Source: a virus. Taken from it: a stretch of 34,505 bases of DNA. Below the pieces are notes generated by a model. It was not told the DNA's origin, did no database searches, and saw only the letters and a program-made list of their open reading frames with translations. Positions 22,272 through 30,988 of this stretch are shown piece after piece. The stretch lies in IMG/VR virus record IMGVR_UViG_3300045136_000873, positions 1-34,505 of that record; one strand, given 5' to 3'. The translations under genes and the position numbers were made by a program. How positions within the stretch are numbered: position 1 is the stretch's first letter; every line of letters begins with the position of its first letter.

Positions 22272-22648
22272 TGCCCTTCACCAAGGACCATTTGCTCCTG
22301 ACCGACGAACGCCGGGCGCAGCTCGAGGCCGCCCTGGCCAACACCGGCGTGCCCGACCCCCTCGCCCTGGCCATCACCGAGGCCGAGGCCGAGGTCGAGC
22401 GCCTCACCCTGGGCTACGTCGTGGCCGAGCCGGTCCGGTTCGGCTGGATTCGCAGCGTGGCCCTCTATCGCGCCTGGGCCATCACCGGCGCGGTCCCGGA
22501 GGACGTACGCCGCGATTACGAGGCCACCTGGCGCGAGTTGACCGCCATCTCGGCCGCCGAGCGCAAAAACCTGCCGCGCGCCGAAGCCCCGGCCCTGGCC
22601 GCGCCCGCGCGCGGCGCCTGGGGCGCGCGCGCTAACATCTTCGCCTGA
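22271..22648 (+). CDS. Head-tail connector candidate (DUF1320/Mu gp36-like)
   Basis: The gene encodes 125 residues. DPLALAITEAEAEVERLTLGYV, then IRSVALYRAWAITGAVPEDVRRDYEATWRELTAIS, follow the helical pattern of DUF1320 (gp36) connector proteins. It is followed by a gp37-position gene, again as in Mu-like phages. Expected to form part of the head-tail joining ring. Confidence 0.65.
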   Translation: MPFTKDHLLLTDERRAQLEAALANTGVPDPLALAITEAEAEVERLTLGYVVAEPVRFGWIRSVALYRAWAITGAVPEDVRRDYEATWRELTAISAAERKNLPRAEAPALAAPARGAWGARANIFA

Positions 22649-22660
22649 CCACCGCAGTGA

Positions 22661-23203
22661 ATGGCCACTCTCAACGCACGCCCGCTGGCCGAGATCATGC
22701 AGGCCCTCGAAACGCGCCTGACCGCGCTGCTCTGGAACGGGCAGCCGGCCTTTGCGGAGGTGCGGCGCTTTGCGGCGGACGATCTCCTGGCCGCTTTTCG
22801 GGCCCTCATCGCCGTCCAGCGCCGGGTCTGCATTACCCTGTGCGCGGGCGTCGAGTGGCCCTCGCCCGGCCCCGGCTACGAACAACCCTGGCTGCACCAC
22901 CGCCGCGTGGCGCGCATCACCCTCTTGTGCTCGGACCAGGTGCTTTCCCGCGAGACGCATGCGCTCTGGGGCACGGCCAGCACCCCGGGCGCCTGGCGCC
23001 TGGCGGAGTTGGCGGTCGAGGCCTGCTGCGGGCTGCTCCTGCCCAACCCAGGCGGCGTCCTGGTGCGCCCCAGCGCCATGCTGCCGCTTTCCGTGGTGGA
23101 CCTGCGCCAGAATCAGCCTGGCCGCGCCGTCGTGAGCGCGGACCTCGAGGCCATCGGCGGCACGCTCACCGAACCCCTCGCTTCGCCCGGACCCATCGCC
23201 TGA
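22661..23203 (+). CDS. Tail completion/terminator candidate (gp37/DUF1834 position)
   Basis: The gene encodes 180 residues. An N-terminal helix (LAEIMQALETRLTALL) is followed by alternating strands (RRVCITLCAGVEWPS, HHRRVARITLLCSD) and a helix with the pair WRLAELAVEACCGLLLPN. The alpha-beta pattern and position between connector and tail-tube genes suggest the tail terminator that caps the tube. Family match is weak by eye. Confidence 0.6.
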   Translation: MATLNARPLAEIMQALETRLTALLWNGQPAFAEVRRFAADDLLAAFRALIAVQRRVCITLCAGVEWPSPGPGYEQPWLHHRRVARITLLCSDQVLSRETHALWGTASTPGAWRLAELAVEACCGLLLPNPGGVLVRPSAMLPLSVVDLRQNQPGRAVVSADLEAIGGTLTEPLASPGPIA

Positions 23204-23216
23204 CCACACTCTGCGC

Positions 23217-23753
23217 ATGAACAACACCTCGCTCATCCTTGGCGCTCAACTCTGGTTCGCCCGCGAAGGCGAATCCTACACCCTGCCCGCCCCCGGCACC
23301 GTGGCCCGCGACAGCCTGCCCGGCGCCGCGGACACCGTGTGGGCCTATCTCGGCATCATCGGCGAACTCTCGGTCGAGGGCGACGCCGAGGAGGTCGAGG
23401 TCTGGCGGCCCGCCCCCGGCCGCCTGGTGCTGGACGATGTGCTCCACACCAAGGGCGCGATCAAATACAGCTTCACCTGCCGCCAGCTCGGCCCCAGCGG
23501 CCTCGAATTCCTCTTCCGCACCGTCAAGCTCACCCCCGGCTCGAACAGCTTCACGCCCCTGGCCGTGCCCCAGATCAAAGGCTGGCTCAAGGCTCAATGG
23601 TACGACCAAACCAACTCCCAGCGCCTCATCACCGACAACTGGGTGGTCCTCAAACCCAACGGCGCCCTCAAGGCCGACGCCCAGAGCCTGGCCGAGGTCC
23701 AGTTCGAGGCCCGGCTCCTCTTCAGCACGCTCAACCTGGGCGGCATCAGCTAA
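23217..23753 (+). CDS. Major tail tube protein
   Basis: The gene encodes 178 residues, mostly beta structure. LHTKGAIKYSFTCRQLGPSGLEFLFRTVKL and the C-terminal QFEARLLFSTLNLGGIS fit siphophage tube proteins, which form stacked hexamers around the tape measure. The gene lies directly ahead of the chaperone and tape-measure genes with one small gene between. Assigned from size, fold pattern and context. Confidence 0.68.
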   Translation: MNNTSLILGAQLWFAREGESYTLPAPGTVARDSLPGAADTVWAYLGIIGELSVEGDAEEVEVWRPAPGRLVLDDVLHTKGAIKYSFTCRQLGPSGLEFLFRTVKLTPGSNSFTPLAVPQIKGWLKAQWYDQTNSQRLITDNWVVLKPNGALKADAQSLAEVQFEARLLFSTLNLGGIS

Positions 23754-23765
23754 GCCCCACTCCCT

Positions 23766-24170
23766 ATGCCCGACGCCATCACCGTCCCCGAGCCCACCCT
23801 CCCCACCTGGGGCGGCCAGGCCGTCACCGTGGTCAAGGCCTTCAACGAAGACGTGCAGGCGACCGTCACCGCCGGATTGGCCGCCGGTCAAACGGCCTAC
23901 GGCTACACCATGCAAGAAAATGACGTCGTGCTCGCCTTGACGCCCCACCCGCACGTGCACAGTGGCATCTACGTGGTCGGCGCCGCCAGCGGCTCGCGCC
24001 ATCCGCAAGCGGACCAGACCGCCGAGTTCCCGCGCCACCTGCGCGTGCCGATCTCCGGGACCGGCCCCTTCGCCGGCCGCACCGCCCGCTACAGTGGCAA
24101 GGCCAACCCGGTCATCGGCACCGACGGCCTGCCATTCACCTTCGACCCCGTGCCCATCACGCCGCCATGA
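23766..24170 (+). CDS. Unknown tail-region structural protein (134 aa)
   Basis: Starts at ATG 23766, 12 bases after the tube gene; the stop overlaps the next ATG by ATGA. The protein looks beta-rich (AVTVVKAFNEDVQATVTAG, NDVVLALTPHPHVHSGIYVVG, RHLRVPISGTG). It has no membrane segment. It could be a second tube-like or tube-decorating protein. No family recognised. Confidence 0.62.
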   Translation: MPDAITVPEPTLPTWGGQAVTVVKAFNEDVQATVTAGLAAGQTAYGYTMQENDVVLALTPHPHVHSGIYVVGAASGSRHPQADQTAEFPRHLRVPISGTGPFAGRTARYSGKANPVIGTDGLPFTFDPVPITPP

Positions 24171-24508
24171 TCGCCCTCAGCCTCGAACGTCACGACGGCG
24201 CCCCCGCGGACAACGTGACCGTGCGCGCGCTCAAGCTCGCGCAGTACGCGGAGGCCGGGGCGGCCCTCGAACGCGGCGATGAATTCCGGCTGGTCGAGCT
24301 GGCCTGCGACCGCCAGGCCGGCTGGGCGCTCACCCTGACCCCCGCCGCCTACGAGCAGGCCGCCGCCGCGGTCTATCAGGTGAACACCGCTTTTTTCGCC
24401 TGGTACGGCAGGCGGCAGAGCCTCAAGCAACTCGCGGCCCTGGCCCTGCAGCTCAACGGCTCACTCTCGACGCCCACGTCGCCCGCCTCGCCGCGTTCCT
24501 CGGCCTGA
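24167..24508 (+). CDS. Tail assembly chaperone, upstream frame (gpG analogue of lambda)
   Basis: The gene encodes 113 residues. The fold is helical from residue 60 (AAYEQAAAAVYQVNTAFFAWYGRRQSLKQLAALALQLNG). The last residues (STPTSPASPRSSA) look out of frame. It contains T-TTT-TTC at 24391-24397 in the right phase for -1 slippage. Sitting directly before the tape measure, it matches the lambda G/GT arrangement, in which the two products guide tape measure and tube assembly. Confidence 0.7.
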   Translation: MIALSLERHDGAPADNVTVRALKLAQYAEAGAALERGDEFRLVELACDRQAGWALTLTPAAYEQAAAAVYQVNTAFFAWYGRRQSLKQLAALALQLNGSLSTPTSPASPRSSA

Positions 24509-24681
24509 GCCTCCATGAAGCCCGGGAGCACAGCCTCGAAGACCTCGAAGCCCTGGCCGCCGCGCGCGCCCGGCTCGAAGCCGAACGCCTCCGCGCCCTG
24601 GCCTGCGCCCTCCGCGCCGCCTTCCATGCGGACCGCGCGGCCTTTGACCGCTTCCTGCGCGCCTGCGAGCCCTCCGAGTAG
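24391..24681 (+). CDS. Tail assembly chaperone, -1 frame extension (T-like)
   Basis: A -1 frame stays open through the end of the upstream gene to TAG 24679-24681 and has no start codon of its own. It reads LTLDAHVARLAAFLGLSL, then HEAREHSLEDLEALAAARARLEAERLR, clearly protein-like and helical, and ends six bases before the tape-measure ATG. Joined by slippage at the T-TTT-TTC heptamer, or nearer 24460 where the protein sense of the two frames best meets (ALQLNG then LTLDAHV), it would give a GT-type fusion. The exact slip site is uncertain. Confidence 0.62.
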   Translation, partial: FFRLVRQAAEPQATRGPGPAAQRLTLDAHVARLAAFLGLSLHEAREHSLEDLEALAAARARLEAERLRALACALRAAFHADRAAFDRFLRACEPSE

Positions 24682-24687
24682 CGCCCC

Positions 24688-27060
24688 ATGCCCGAACTGA
24701 AAGTCCGCATCATCACCGAGGCCCAGACGGCCGGCCTGCGGCAGATGCAGGCCGCCCTCGAGCAGTTTCGCGGCTCCCTCGGCGGCTTGCAGGGCATGTT
24801 GGCCAGCCTGCGCGGGACCCTCACCGCCGCCTTCGGCGGTCTGGCCCTCACCGCCCTCACCCGCGCCGCCGTGGCCGGCGCCCAGCAAAGCGCCGTGGCC
24901 CAGGCGCAACTCCGCCAGGCCCTGCTCTCCACCGGCCAGGCCTCGGAGCAGGCCGCCGCCGCGCTCGTCCGGCAGGCCCAGGCCCTCGAACGCCTCACCG
25001 GCCAGGACGATGCCACCGTCCACGCCGTCCAGCGCATCCTCTTATCCCTGGGCGCCACCATCGAGCAAACCCAGCGCCTCACCCCGCTGGTGCTCGACCT
25101 GGCCGCCGCGATGGGCACCGATGCCACCACCGCCGCGCGCCTGCTCGGCCAGGCCCTCGATGGCCAGGCGACCGGCCTGGCCCGGTACAACATCACCGCC
25201 CGCAATTTCGACACGCTCACCGATCAATTGACCCGCGCCTTCGGCGGGCAGGCCCGCGCCCTCCAGGCCGCCCGCGGGCCGCTCGGGGAACTGGCCATCC
25301 TGCAGGACCAGGCCCTCAAAGGCCTGGGCCAGGCCCTCCTCCAAACCGCCGCGCCCGCGCTGCGCTCGCTCAACGGCGCCCTCGAGGCCCTGGCCCGCAC
25401 CCTCGCCGCGCCGGGCTTCGCCGAAGGCCTGCGCGCCACGTGGCACCTGCTCGGTTCGGCTGCCCTCACGGCGGGCATCCTCGCCCTGGGCACGGCCCTG
25501 GGCCGCGTCTATCCACAACTTGCCGCTTTCCTCAGCCTCTGGCGCCAATTCGGCGCCGCCTCCCTCGCCGCCGCCTTCACTGAGGCCCAACTCGCCGCCG
25601 CCGGCCTGGCCGCCCGCCTGGCCGCCCTGGTCGCGGCCGTGGACACCCTCCGCAATGCCTGGGGCGCCTGGCAGGCCGAAATGGCCGCCCGCGGCGCCCG
25701 CGCCGCCGCCGGCGACACGTTGACCGAGTCGCGCCGGGTCCTCGAGCGCGAGATTGCCGCCGCCGAGGCCGCCCAACGCCTCTCCACCGCGCGCGCTGCC
25801 GAGATGCGCGCCCGCCTGGACACGGCCTTTGCCGGCCGCCAGGAGACGGTGCAACGCTCGGTCAGCGCCGGCACCGGCGGCGCCACGCTCCTGCCCCCCC
25901 AGACCACCCGGGTGCGCGACCTGGCCGCCGAACACGAGGCCTTGACCGCGATCAGCCGCGAGCTGCGGCAGATCCACACCACCCAGGACGAAATCGAGCG
26001 CCGCCAACTGGGCGAATGGCTCACCGGCCAGATGACCCGCGGCGTGGGCGCCCTCGAGGAGGCCTTCCGGCGCGCCGGCGAGCGCGTCCTGGCCCTGGCC
26101 GAATGGCGCCGCGCCCTGATCGAACAAGTGCGCGGGTTCAGCGAGATCGCCGAACGCATGGACCAGGCCGAGGCCGAGCGCGAGGCCACCCGTCAGCGGG
26201 CCCTGGCCGAATACTACCGCGGCGTGAGCCAAATCCTAGAAATAGAAGAGCGCCGCGAGGAAACCGCCCGACGCCGCGCCGAGGCGGAGGCGACGCTGCA
26301 ATCCTTCCCCGGCCAGCTCGGCCTCCAACTGCAACAGGAATTCGGCGTGGTGGTGGACGCGCAGGGGCGCATCCAAAACCTCGTCGCCGCCGCCCGCGAT
26401 GCCGCCAGCACCATCGCCCAGACCATCGGCAACGCCTTCCGCGTCATCGGCGACCAGATCACCAAACTCATCCTTGGCACCGTGACCTGGGGGCAGGCCC
26501 TCGCCAACATCGGCCGCACCATCCTCGCCCAACTCGTCGCCTCCATCGTGAATTTCTTCGTCACCCTGGCCGTGCGCGCCCTGCTCACGGCCCTGTTGGG
26601 CACAGCCATCACTGAGGCCGCCGCCGCCTCCGCCGCCAGCGCCTGGGCCGGCCCGGCCATCCTCGCCAGCACCGCGACCTACGGCACGGCTCCCGCCGTC
26701 GGCACCGCCGCCCTGGGCGCCGCCCTGGCCGCCGCCCCCGCCATCGCCGCCGCCGCCTCCTTCGCCGGTGGCTTCGCCCGCGGCGGCTTGGTGACCGGCC
26801 CGGGCGGCCCCGCCGAGGACCGCGTGCTGGCCCGGCTCAGCCCGGGCGAATTCGTGATCCCGGCTACCGCCGTGCGCCGCGCCGGCCTGCCGGCGCTCGA
26901 GGCCATCCGCCAGGGCCTGCCGCCCTGGCCCCTGCGCGCCCCCGCGCGCGAGGAATCCCAGGAATCGGCGCCCCTGCGCGTGGTGATCGTGGACCAGCGG
27001 CGCGAAGCCGAGGAACTCCTGCGCGATCCCCGCTGGCGCAGCGCCCTGGTGAACCTCTGA
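24688..27060 (+). CDS. Tail tape measure protein
   Basis: The gene encodes 790 residues. Long Ala-rich helices run through most of it. Residues 90-220 resemble the tape-measure core (ATVHAVQRILLSLGATIEQTQRLTPLVLDLAAAMGTDATTAARLLGQALDG). Hydrophobic stretches lie around 630-660 and 680-715. The C-terminus shows the common FARGGLVTGPGGPAEDRVLARLSPGEFVIPATAVRRAG block. It sets tail length; by the usual rule of about 1.5 angstrom per residue this implies a tail near 110-120 nm. A non-contractile tail is likely since no sheath gene is seen. Confidence 0.92.
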   Translation: MPELKVRIITEAQTAGLRQMQAALEQFRGSLGGLQGMLASLRGTLTAAFGGLALTALTRAAVAGAQQSAVAQAQLRQALLSTGQASEQAAAALVRQAQALERLTGQDDATVHAVQRILLSLGATIEQTQRLTPLVLDLAAAMGTDATTAARLLGQALDGQATGLARYNITARNFDTLTDQLTRAFGGQARALQAARGPLGELAILQDQALKGLGQALLQTAAPALRSLNGALEALARTLAAPGFAEGLRATWHLLGSAALTAGILALGTALGRVYPQLAAFLSLWRQFGAASLAAAFTEAQLAAAGLAARLAALVAAVDTLRNAWGAWQAEMAARGARAAAGDTLTESRRVLEREIAAAEAAQRLSTARAAEMRARLDTAFAGRQETVQRSVSAGTGGATLLPPQTTRVRDLAAEHEALTAISRELRQIHTTQDEIERRQLGEWLTGQMTRGVGALEEAFRRAGERVLALAEWRRALIEQVRGFSEIAERMDQAEAEREATRQRALAEYYRGVSQILEIEERREETARRRAEAEATLQSFPGQLGLQLQQEFGVVVDAQGRIQNLVAAARDAASTIAQTIGNAFRVIGDQITKLILGTVTWGQALANIGRTILAQLVASIVNFFVTLAVRALLTALLGTAITEAAAASAASAWAGPAILASTATYGTAPAVGTAALGAALAAAPAIAAAASFAGGFARGGLVTGPGGPAEDRVLARLSPGEFVIPATAVRRAGLPALEAIRQGLPPWPLRAPAREESQESAPLRVVIVDQRREAEELLRDPRWRSALVNL

Positions 27061-27077
27061 CCCCCAAGAAACGCCGC

Positions 27078-27239
27078 ATGAAGCCCCCCGCGACATTTTC
27101 CAGCCCGGCGGTCGTCAGGACCGCCGACCGGCCTGCCTGGTTGGCAAGCGTCCCGTCCGCTGACGCCCCACCCCGGCGGCGGGTGCCTTCGGCCTCCACC
27201 TGCCCGCCCGCCGCCGGGTTCACTTTCAACTTGGAGTGA
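27078..27239 (+). CDS. Possible small protein after the tape measure (53 aa)
   Basis: ATG 27078 to TGA 27239 fills most of the 182-base gap between tape measure and the next gene. The product is Pro/Ala/Arg-rich with little predicted fold and ends FTFNLE. Its 3' end also forms the GGAG ribosome-binding site of the next gene (ATG 27243). It may be chance open frame in GC-rich DNA. Confidence 0.3.
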   Translation: MKPPATFSSPAVVRTADRPAWLASVPSADAPPRRRVPSASTCPPAAGFTFNLE

Positions 27240-27242
27240 CGT

Positions 27243-28181
27243 ATGGCGCTGCAACTCTACGAGCACACTGACGCCGGAGCACCTGCGGCCAACGCGCGCG
27301 TGATAAGCGTGCTTCGCGCGTGTCTGGTCAACGGCTACGGTTCAAAAGCTGCGGCCGGATGGTCGGAGGCTTTCACCGGTGCAAACAAAGCGGTGTTCAA
27401 GATGCCCGCGACAGCCCCACGGCCACTTCACTTACGACTTGAAGTGTACAACGGCAACGCAACACGCTGGAACGGTTACGTGGGCATGTCGGACATAGAC
27501 ACCGGCACTTTCAGGTTCTTCAACGGTGACTATAGCTGCTACGACCAGACCACAGCCACAGGTTGGAAAGTGCTCGCGGATGACAAGACGGTTATTTGGA
27601 TTCCACGTCATACTGATAATACTTGGCGGCTTTTCTATTTCGGTTACTTGCGAGATGAAGCGCCGGGTGACTTAAATCACGCTTGGTGTGGAGGCAATCA
27701 AGGTCTGGCGGGCTATCCGTCCACGGTAGGTGCATTCTGGCCGACAAATCCGACCGCCAACCCGTGGGGCAGTCCTGTCTATGGGCAACTGCTCGGGCCT
27801 TACGGCGAGTCGCTGGGTTCTACGGTCTATGCCATTGGGACGACGATGATGGGAACGACCCGAGACACCCAGAGAAACAATCAAGAAAACACACGCGTTC
27901 CAGGGGCTCCCCCCAGCAATGGCGTCTATCAATTCGCGCGAATGCCAATTACCGAAGCTGGCGACAATAACACGCCTTGTGTGCTGCGCGGCAACTTGCG
28001 CGGATTGGTATGGCCTTGTCACCGCTACTCGACCTTAACTGACGATTTGACCATCTCTGGTGTCGGCCAATACAGCGGGTTTACTATTAAGATTTTGAAA
28101 GAAGTGAAAGCCTGTGACCACGTCTACCACACATCCGAAAGCAGTACGTTTGCTTTGGGTTTGGTAATCGGAGACACTTGA
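27243..28181 (+). CDS. Tail-associated structural protein with distinct base composition
   Basis: The gene encodes 312 residues, preceded by GGAG. It begins MALQLYEHTDAGAPAANARVISVLRACLVNGYGSKAAAGWSEAF, a start seen in accessory virion proteins of many phages, in which GYGSKxAAGW is common. The rest is rich in aromatic residues, Gly, Asn and Thr, as in surface-exposed beta proteins. It is plainly less GC-rich than its neighbours and uses more A/T-ending codons, so it was probably acquired by recombination. It may act in host recognition. Function not established. Confidence 0.75.
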   Translation: MALQLYEHTDAGAPAANARVISVLRACLVNGYGSKAAAGWSEAFTGANKAVFKMPATAPRPLHLRLEVYNGNATRWNGYVGMSDIDTGTFRFFNGDYSCYDQTTATGWKVLADDKTVIWIPRHTDNTWRLFYFGYLRDEAPGDLNHAWCGGNQGLAGYPSTVGAFWPTNPTANPWGSPVYGQLLGPYGESLGSTVYAIGTTMMGTTRDTQRNNQENTRVPGAPPSNGVYQFARMPITEAGDNNTPCVLRGNLRGLVWPCHRYSTLTDDLTISGVGQYSGFTIKILKEVKACDHVYHTSESSTFALGLVIGDT

Positions 28182-28182
28182 A

Positions 28183-28611
28183 ATGCCTGATGCCGCCAAC
28201 GACCGCTGTCCGGTTCTGGGTTTTGTCCCCAAGAAACCTTGGATTGCGTTTCAAATCAACAGCGAGCCGTTTGCTTTAGGCAGCTTGGACGCGACGGTGG
28301 GCAATCCGGCTCCCAGCTTGAAACTGAAAGCCGGACGCTGGCCGGTGCGCCTCGCCGTCAAGTCGGGCGCGCGGACGGTGAAGGTGGACCTGCGCCAACC
28401 CGACGCCACGGCAGCGAGGCCGGTGTTGCGCGTGAAGGCCAACCCGGACATCGGGCTGGCCGCCGACGTGTCGGCCACGGCGGGCGCGGCGACGAACTGG
28501 CAAACGGTGACGCTCAATTTCACCGCCACGGCGGACGGTGGGGTGCGCGTGGAATTGGAGAACCCCGACCCGGAAAAGCCGTGCTGGTTTGACAATCTGG
28601 TGCTGACATGA
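28183..28611 (+). CDS. Beta-sandwich (galactose-binding-like) virion protein
   Basis: The gene encodes 142 residues. The C-terminal 90 residues (RPVLRVKANPDIGLAADVSATAG, TNWQTVTLNFTATADGGVRVELENPDPEKPCWFDNLVLT) have the strand pattern of carbohydrate-binding jelly rolls, with a final WFDNLVLT strand typical of the fold. The N-terminus (FVPKKPWIAFQINSEPFALG) may join to a tail structure. Probable role in binding the cell surface. It is coupled to the next gene by ATGA. Confidence 0.68.
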   Translation: MPDAANDRCPVLGFVPKKPWIAFQINSEPFALGSLDATVGNPAPSLKLKAGRWPVRLAVKSGARTVKVDLRQPDATAARPVLRVKANPDIGLAADVSATAGAATNWQTVTLNFTATADGGVRVELENPDPEKPCWFDNLVLT

Positions 28612-28880
28612 GCCGGCCCGTCCCACGCCCCGATTGGCGCGCCCTGGCCGCCGAACTGGCGGCCGCCCTTGAACGGCTCGACCGCGCCTATGTGAGCGAC
28701 AATCTGGACCCCTCGACGCACTCGCCGCGGCGGCCCGATTGGATCGCGGGGCCGCTCGCCCGGTTCCGGGCCGCGCGGGCGGCCGACCGCCGGGGCCGCG
28801 CGGGTCCATCGTTTTCCGCAAACGCCGACGACACGCGCCGGCGGCGCCTTGAGCCATGCCTGATTTCAGCCAGCAGTTGA
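28608..28880 (+). CDS. Small unknown protein (90 aa)
   Basis: ATG 28608 overlaps the previous stop by ATGA. The gene overlaps the tail-tip gene start by 25 bases. A helical N-terminus (DWRALAAELAAALERLDRAYV) is followed by an Arg-rich segment (RFRAARAADRRGRAG) and a disordered end. The coupling supports it. It might be a short assembly factor for the tail tip. Confidence 0.5.
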   Translation: MSRPVPRPDWRALAAELAAALERLDRAYVSDNLDPSTHSPRRPDWIAGPLARFRAARAADRRGRAGPSFSANADDTRRRRLEPCLISASS

Positions 28881-30988
28881 GCGGCGCGCCCGTCTGGGGC
28901 CGGCGGGTGAGTTTCACCTTCTGGCTGCACGGCGCGCCGGTGGTCGAGCTGGACCCGCCCAATCCCCTGGCCGGGTACGTGCTCCTCGCTGTGCCGCCGG
29001 ATTGGCAGCGCGCCCTCGAGCTGCGCCTGGAACTGCCCGTGCCCGTCACCGCCGGCCTGACCGCGCGCGAGACCCGCGCGCCGCGCGCGGAGACCCTGCG
29101 CGCCGAGCTGCTCTATGACGCGGTGCTGGGCGGACGCGCCTGGAATACCTTGCGCGACCAGCTCCAACACCTGGCCGACCAGGCGGTCATCCTGCCCGCC
29201 TGGCCCCTGGCCGTGCCCGGGGCCGCATTCAATCCGGCCGTGCATTGTTCGGGCGGCATTCTGTGCGGCTGGAAGGATGACGGCTCGGGCCTGACGGCGC
29301 TGCCCGCCGAGCAATTTGAGGCGTCCGCCCACGATTGGGTGGCCCCCGGGCTCATGGGGACCCTCGAGATCGAACGGGCCAGCCTGATCGGGGCGGACGC
29401 CACGCGCCTCCGCCTCCGCCTCACCGAGGACAGCCCGGCCGAATACGCGCTGCGGCCGCCCGCGCTCCCCTGGGACACCGGCCCGGCGCTCAACGACACG
29501 ACCACCCCGCGCCTCTTCCCGCTGGCGCTGGAATTCGGCCGCCGCCTCGAGCCGGAATTGCCCGAGGTGGAAATCACCCGCCGCACCTACGGCCCCGGCC
29601 GCCGCCGCGCCCTCGAGTACTATCCGCAATGGCCCCGGCGCGGCCTGGCCGCCGAGGTGGTGCTCTCCTCGCCCGTCGAGCTGGCCCGCCTGATCGCCTG
29701 GTGGCAAGCCGCCGCCGGCCCGGCCGAGCCGCACTACGTGCCCTGGCCGCCCCAGGTCACGCACCTGGCGGCGGATGCGGCCAGCGGGGCCACGCAACTG
29801 ACCCTGGCCGATCCCGAGGCCCTGGGCGAGTTCCGCTGGCTGGCGCTGATGCGCCCGGAGCGCACGGAGATCGTCCGGGTGCTCTCGCTCTCCGGGCCCA
29901 CGGCCACACTCAACGACCCCCTCGCCCAAGCCTGGCCCGCCGCCTGGACGGTCGTGGCGCTGGCCCTCCTGGCGCGGCATCGGGATACCGAACTGCGCCT
30001 CCGGTGCGAGGCCCCGGGCCTGGCCCGGGCGGCGCTGGCCTGGACCGAAGTCCCCGAGGAATACCAGCCCGCCAGCGTCGAGACGCGCCAGGTCACCCTC
30101 GGCCGCGCGCCGGTCACGGCCTGGCTCTACACCTTCACGCGCGACGCCTTCGGGCAGCAGCAGGCCGAGCGCTTCACCAGCTACGAGCGCGATTTGACCG
30201 TGGCCGGCATGGATTACCGCGCGCACCCCATCGCGCACACGGAGTTTCGCGCCTCGCTCGAGATGCAGAGCGACGAGATCACCCTGCGCGCGCGGCGGCT
30301 CGAATGTTTCGAGGCCTTTTTGCCCGGGCGCTTGACCCACCGGTTGTACCTCGAGATCGCCGAATGCACCGTCACCGGCGGCGGCCAGGGCGCGAATGCG
30401 CAGCCGCGCTGGCGCGGCGAGGTGGTGCGGGTCGAGTTCGAGGGGCCGTTTGCCCAGGTGACCTGCCGCGGGCAATGGGCCCTGCTGGACCGCCCCGTTC
30501 CGCGCTTGCTCATCCAACCGCAGTGCAATCACACCGTTTTCGACGCCCGCTGCGGCTTGAACCGGCTGGACTGGACCTTCAGCGCCACCTGGGTCAGCGC
30601 GTCCGGCGCCACGGTCACGGCCGGCAACTGGTCGCGCGCCGGCGGCCTGCCGGCCGGGTTCGGGGCCGCCCATTACTTCGCCCTGGGCTACCTCGAACGC
30701 CCCTCCGGCGAGCGCTTGCCCATCCTCGACAGCACCGCGCTCGCCTCGGGGCAAATCACGCTCACGCTCGACCGCGCTCCGGCCTCGGCATGGAGCAGCG
30801 CCGAGCCGCTCCAAGTGGTGCCCGGGTGCGACGGCCGCCGGGAAACCTGCCAGGCCTGGCACGCCACCAATAATCCCGAGGGCAAATTCGACAACTGGGC
30901 GCGCTTCGGCGGCTTCCCCTGGGTGCCCGCCAAGAACCCCGCCTTCACGCCGCCCAAACGCACCAATCTCCCCCAGGGCAAAAAATGA
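28856..30988 (+). CDS. Tail-tip/baseplate hub protein (DUF2163/phage_BR0599-like)
   Basis: The gene encodes 710 residues. The C-terminal third has the hallmarks of the BR0599 family: IQPQCNHTVFDARCGLN, then GFGAAHYFALGYLERPSGE, and the end motif VVPGCDGRRETCQAWHATNNPEGKFDNWARFGGFPWVPAKNPA with its paired Cys residues. The N-terminal part is a longer structural region with beta domains. In lambda-like tails this gene precedes the NlpC/P60 peptidase and the tip protein, as here. Position and motifs together make the assignment strong. Confidence 0.85.
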   Translation: MPDFSQQLSGAPVWGRRVSFTFWLHGAPVVELDPPNPLAGYVLLAVPPDWQRALELRLELPVPVTAGLTARETRAPRAETLRAELLYDAVLGGRAWNTLRDQLQHLADQAVILPAWPLAVPGAAFNPAVHCSGGILCGWKDDGSGLTALPAEQFEASAHDWVAPGLMGTLEIERASLIGADATRLRLRLTEDSPAEYALRPPALPWDTGPALNDTTTPRLFPLALEFGRRLEPELPEVEITRRTYGPGRRRALEYYPQWPRRGLAAEVVLSSPVELARLIAWWQAAAGPAEPHYVPWPPQVTHLAADAASGATQLTLADPEALGEFRWLALMRPERTEIVRVLSLSGPTATLNDPLAQAWPAAWTVVALALLARHRDTELRLRCEAPGLARAALAWTEVPEEYQPASVETRQVTLGRAPVTAWLYTFTRDAFGQQQAERFTSYERDLTVAGMDYRAHPIAHTEFRASLEMQSDEITLRARRLECFEAFLPGRLTHRLYLEIAECTVTGGGQGANAQPRWRGEVVRVEFEGPFAQVTCRGQWALLDRPVPRLLIQPQCNHTVFDARCGLNRLDWTFSATWVSASGATVTAGNWSRAGGLPAGFGAAHYFALGYLERPSGERLPILDSTALASGQITLTLDRAPASAWSSAEPLQVVPGCDGRRETCQAWHATNNPEGKFDNWARFGGFPWVPAKNPAFTPPKRTNLPQGKK

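Noticed and set aside
24176-24430. Minus-strand frame against the tail chaperone
   Set aside because: The plus-strand chaperone pair explains the region and is coupled to neighbours; the minus frame has no context.
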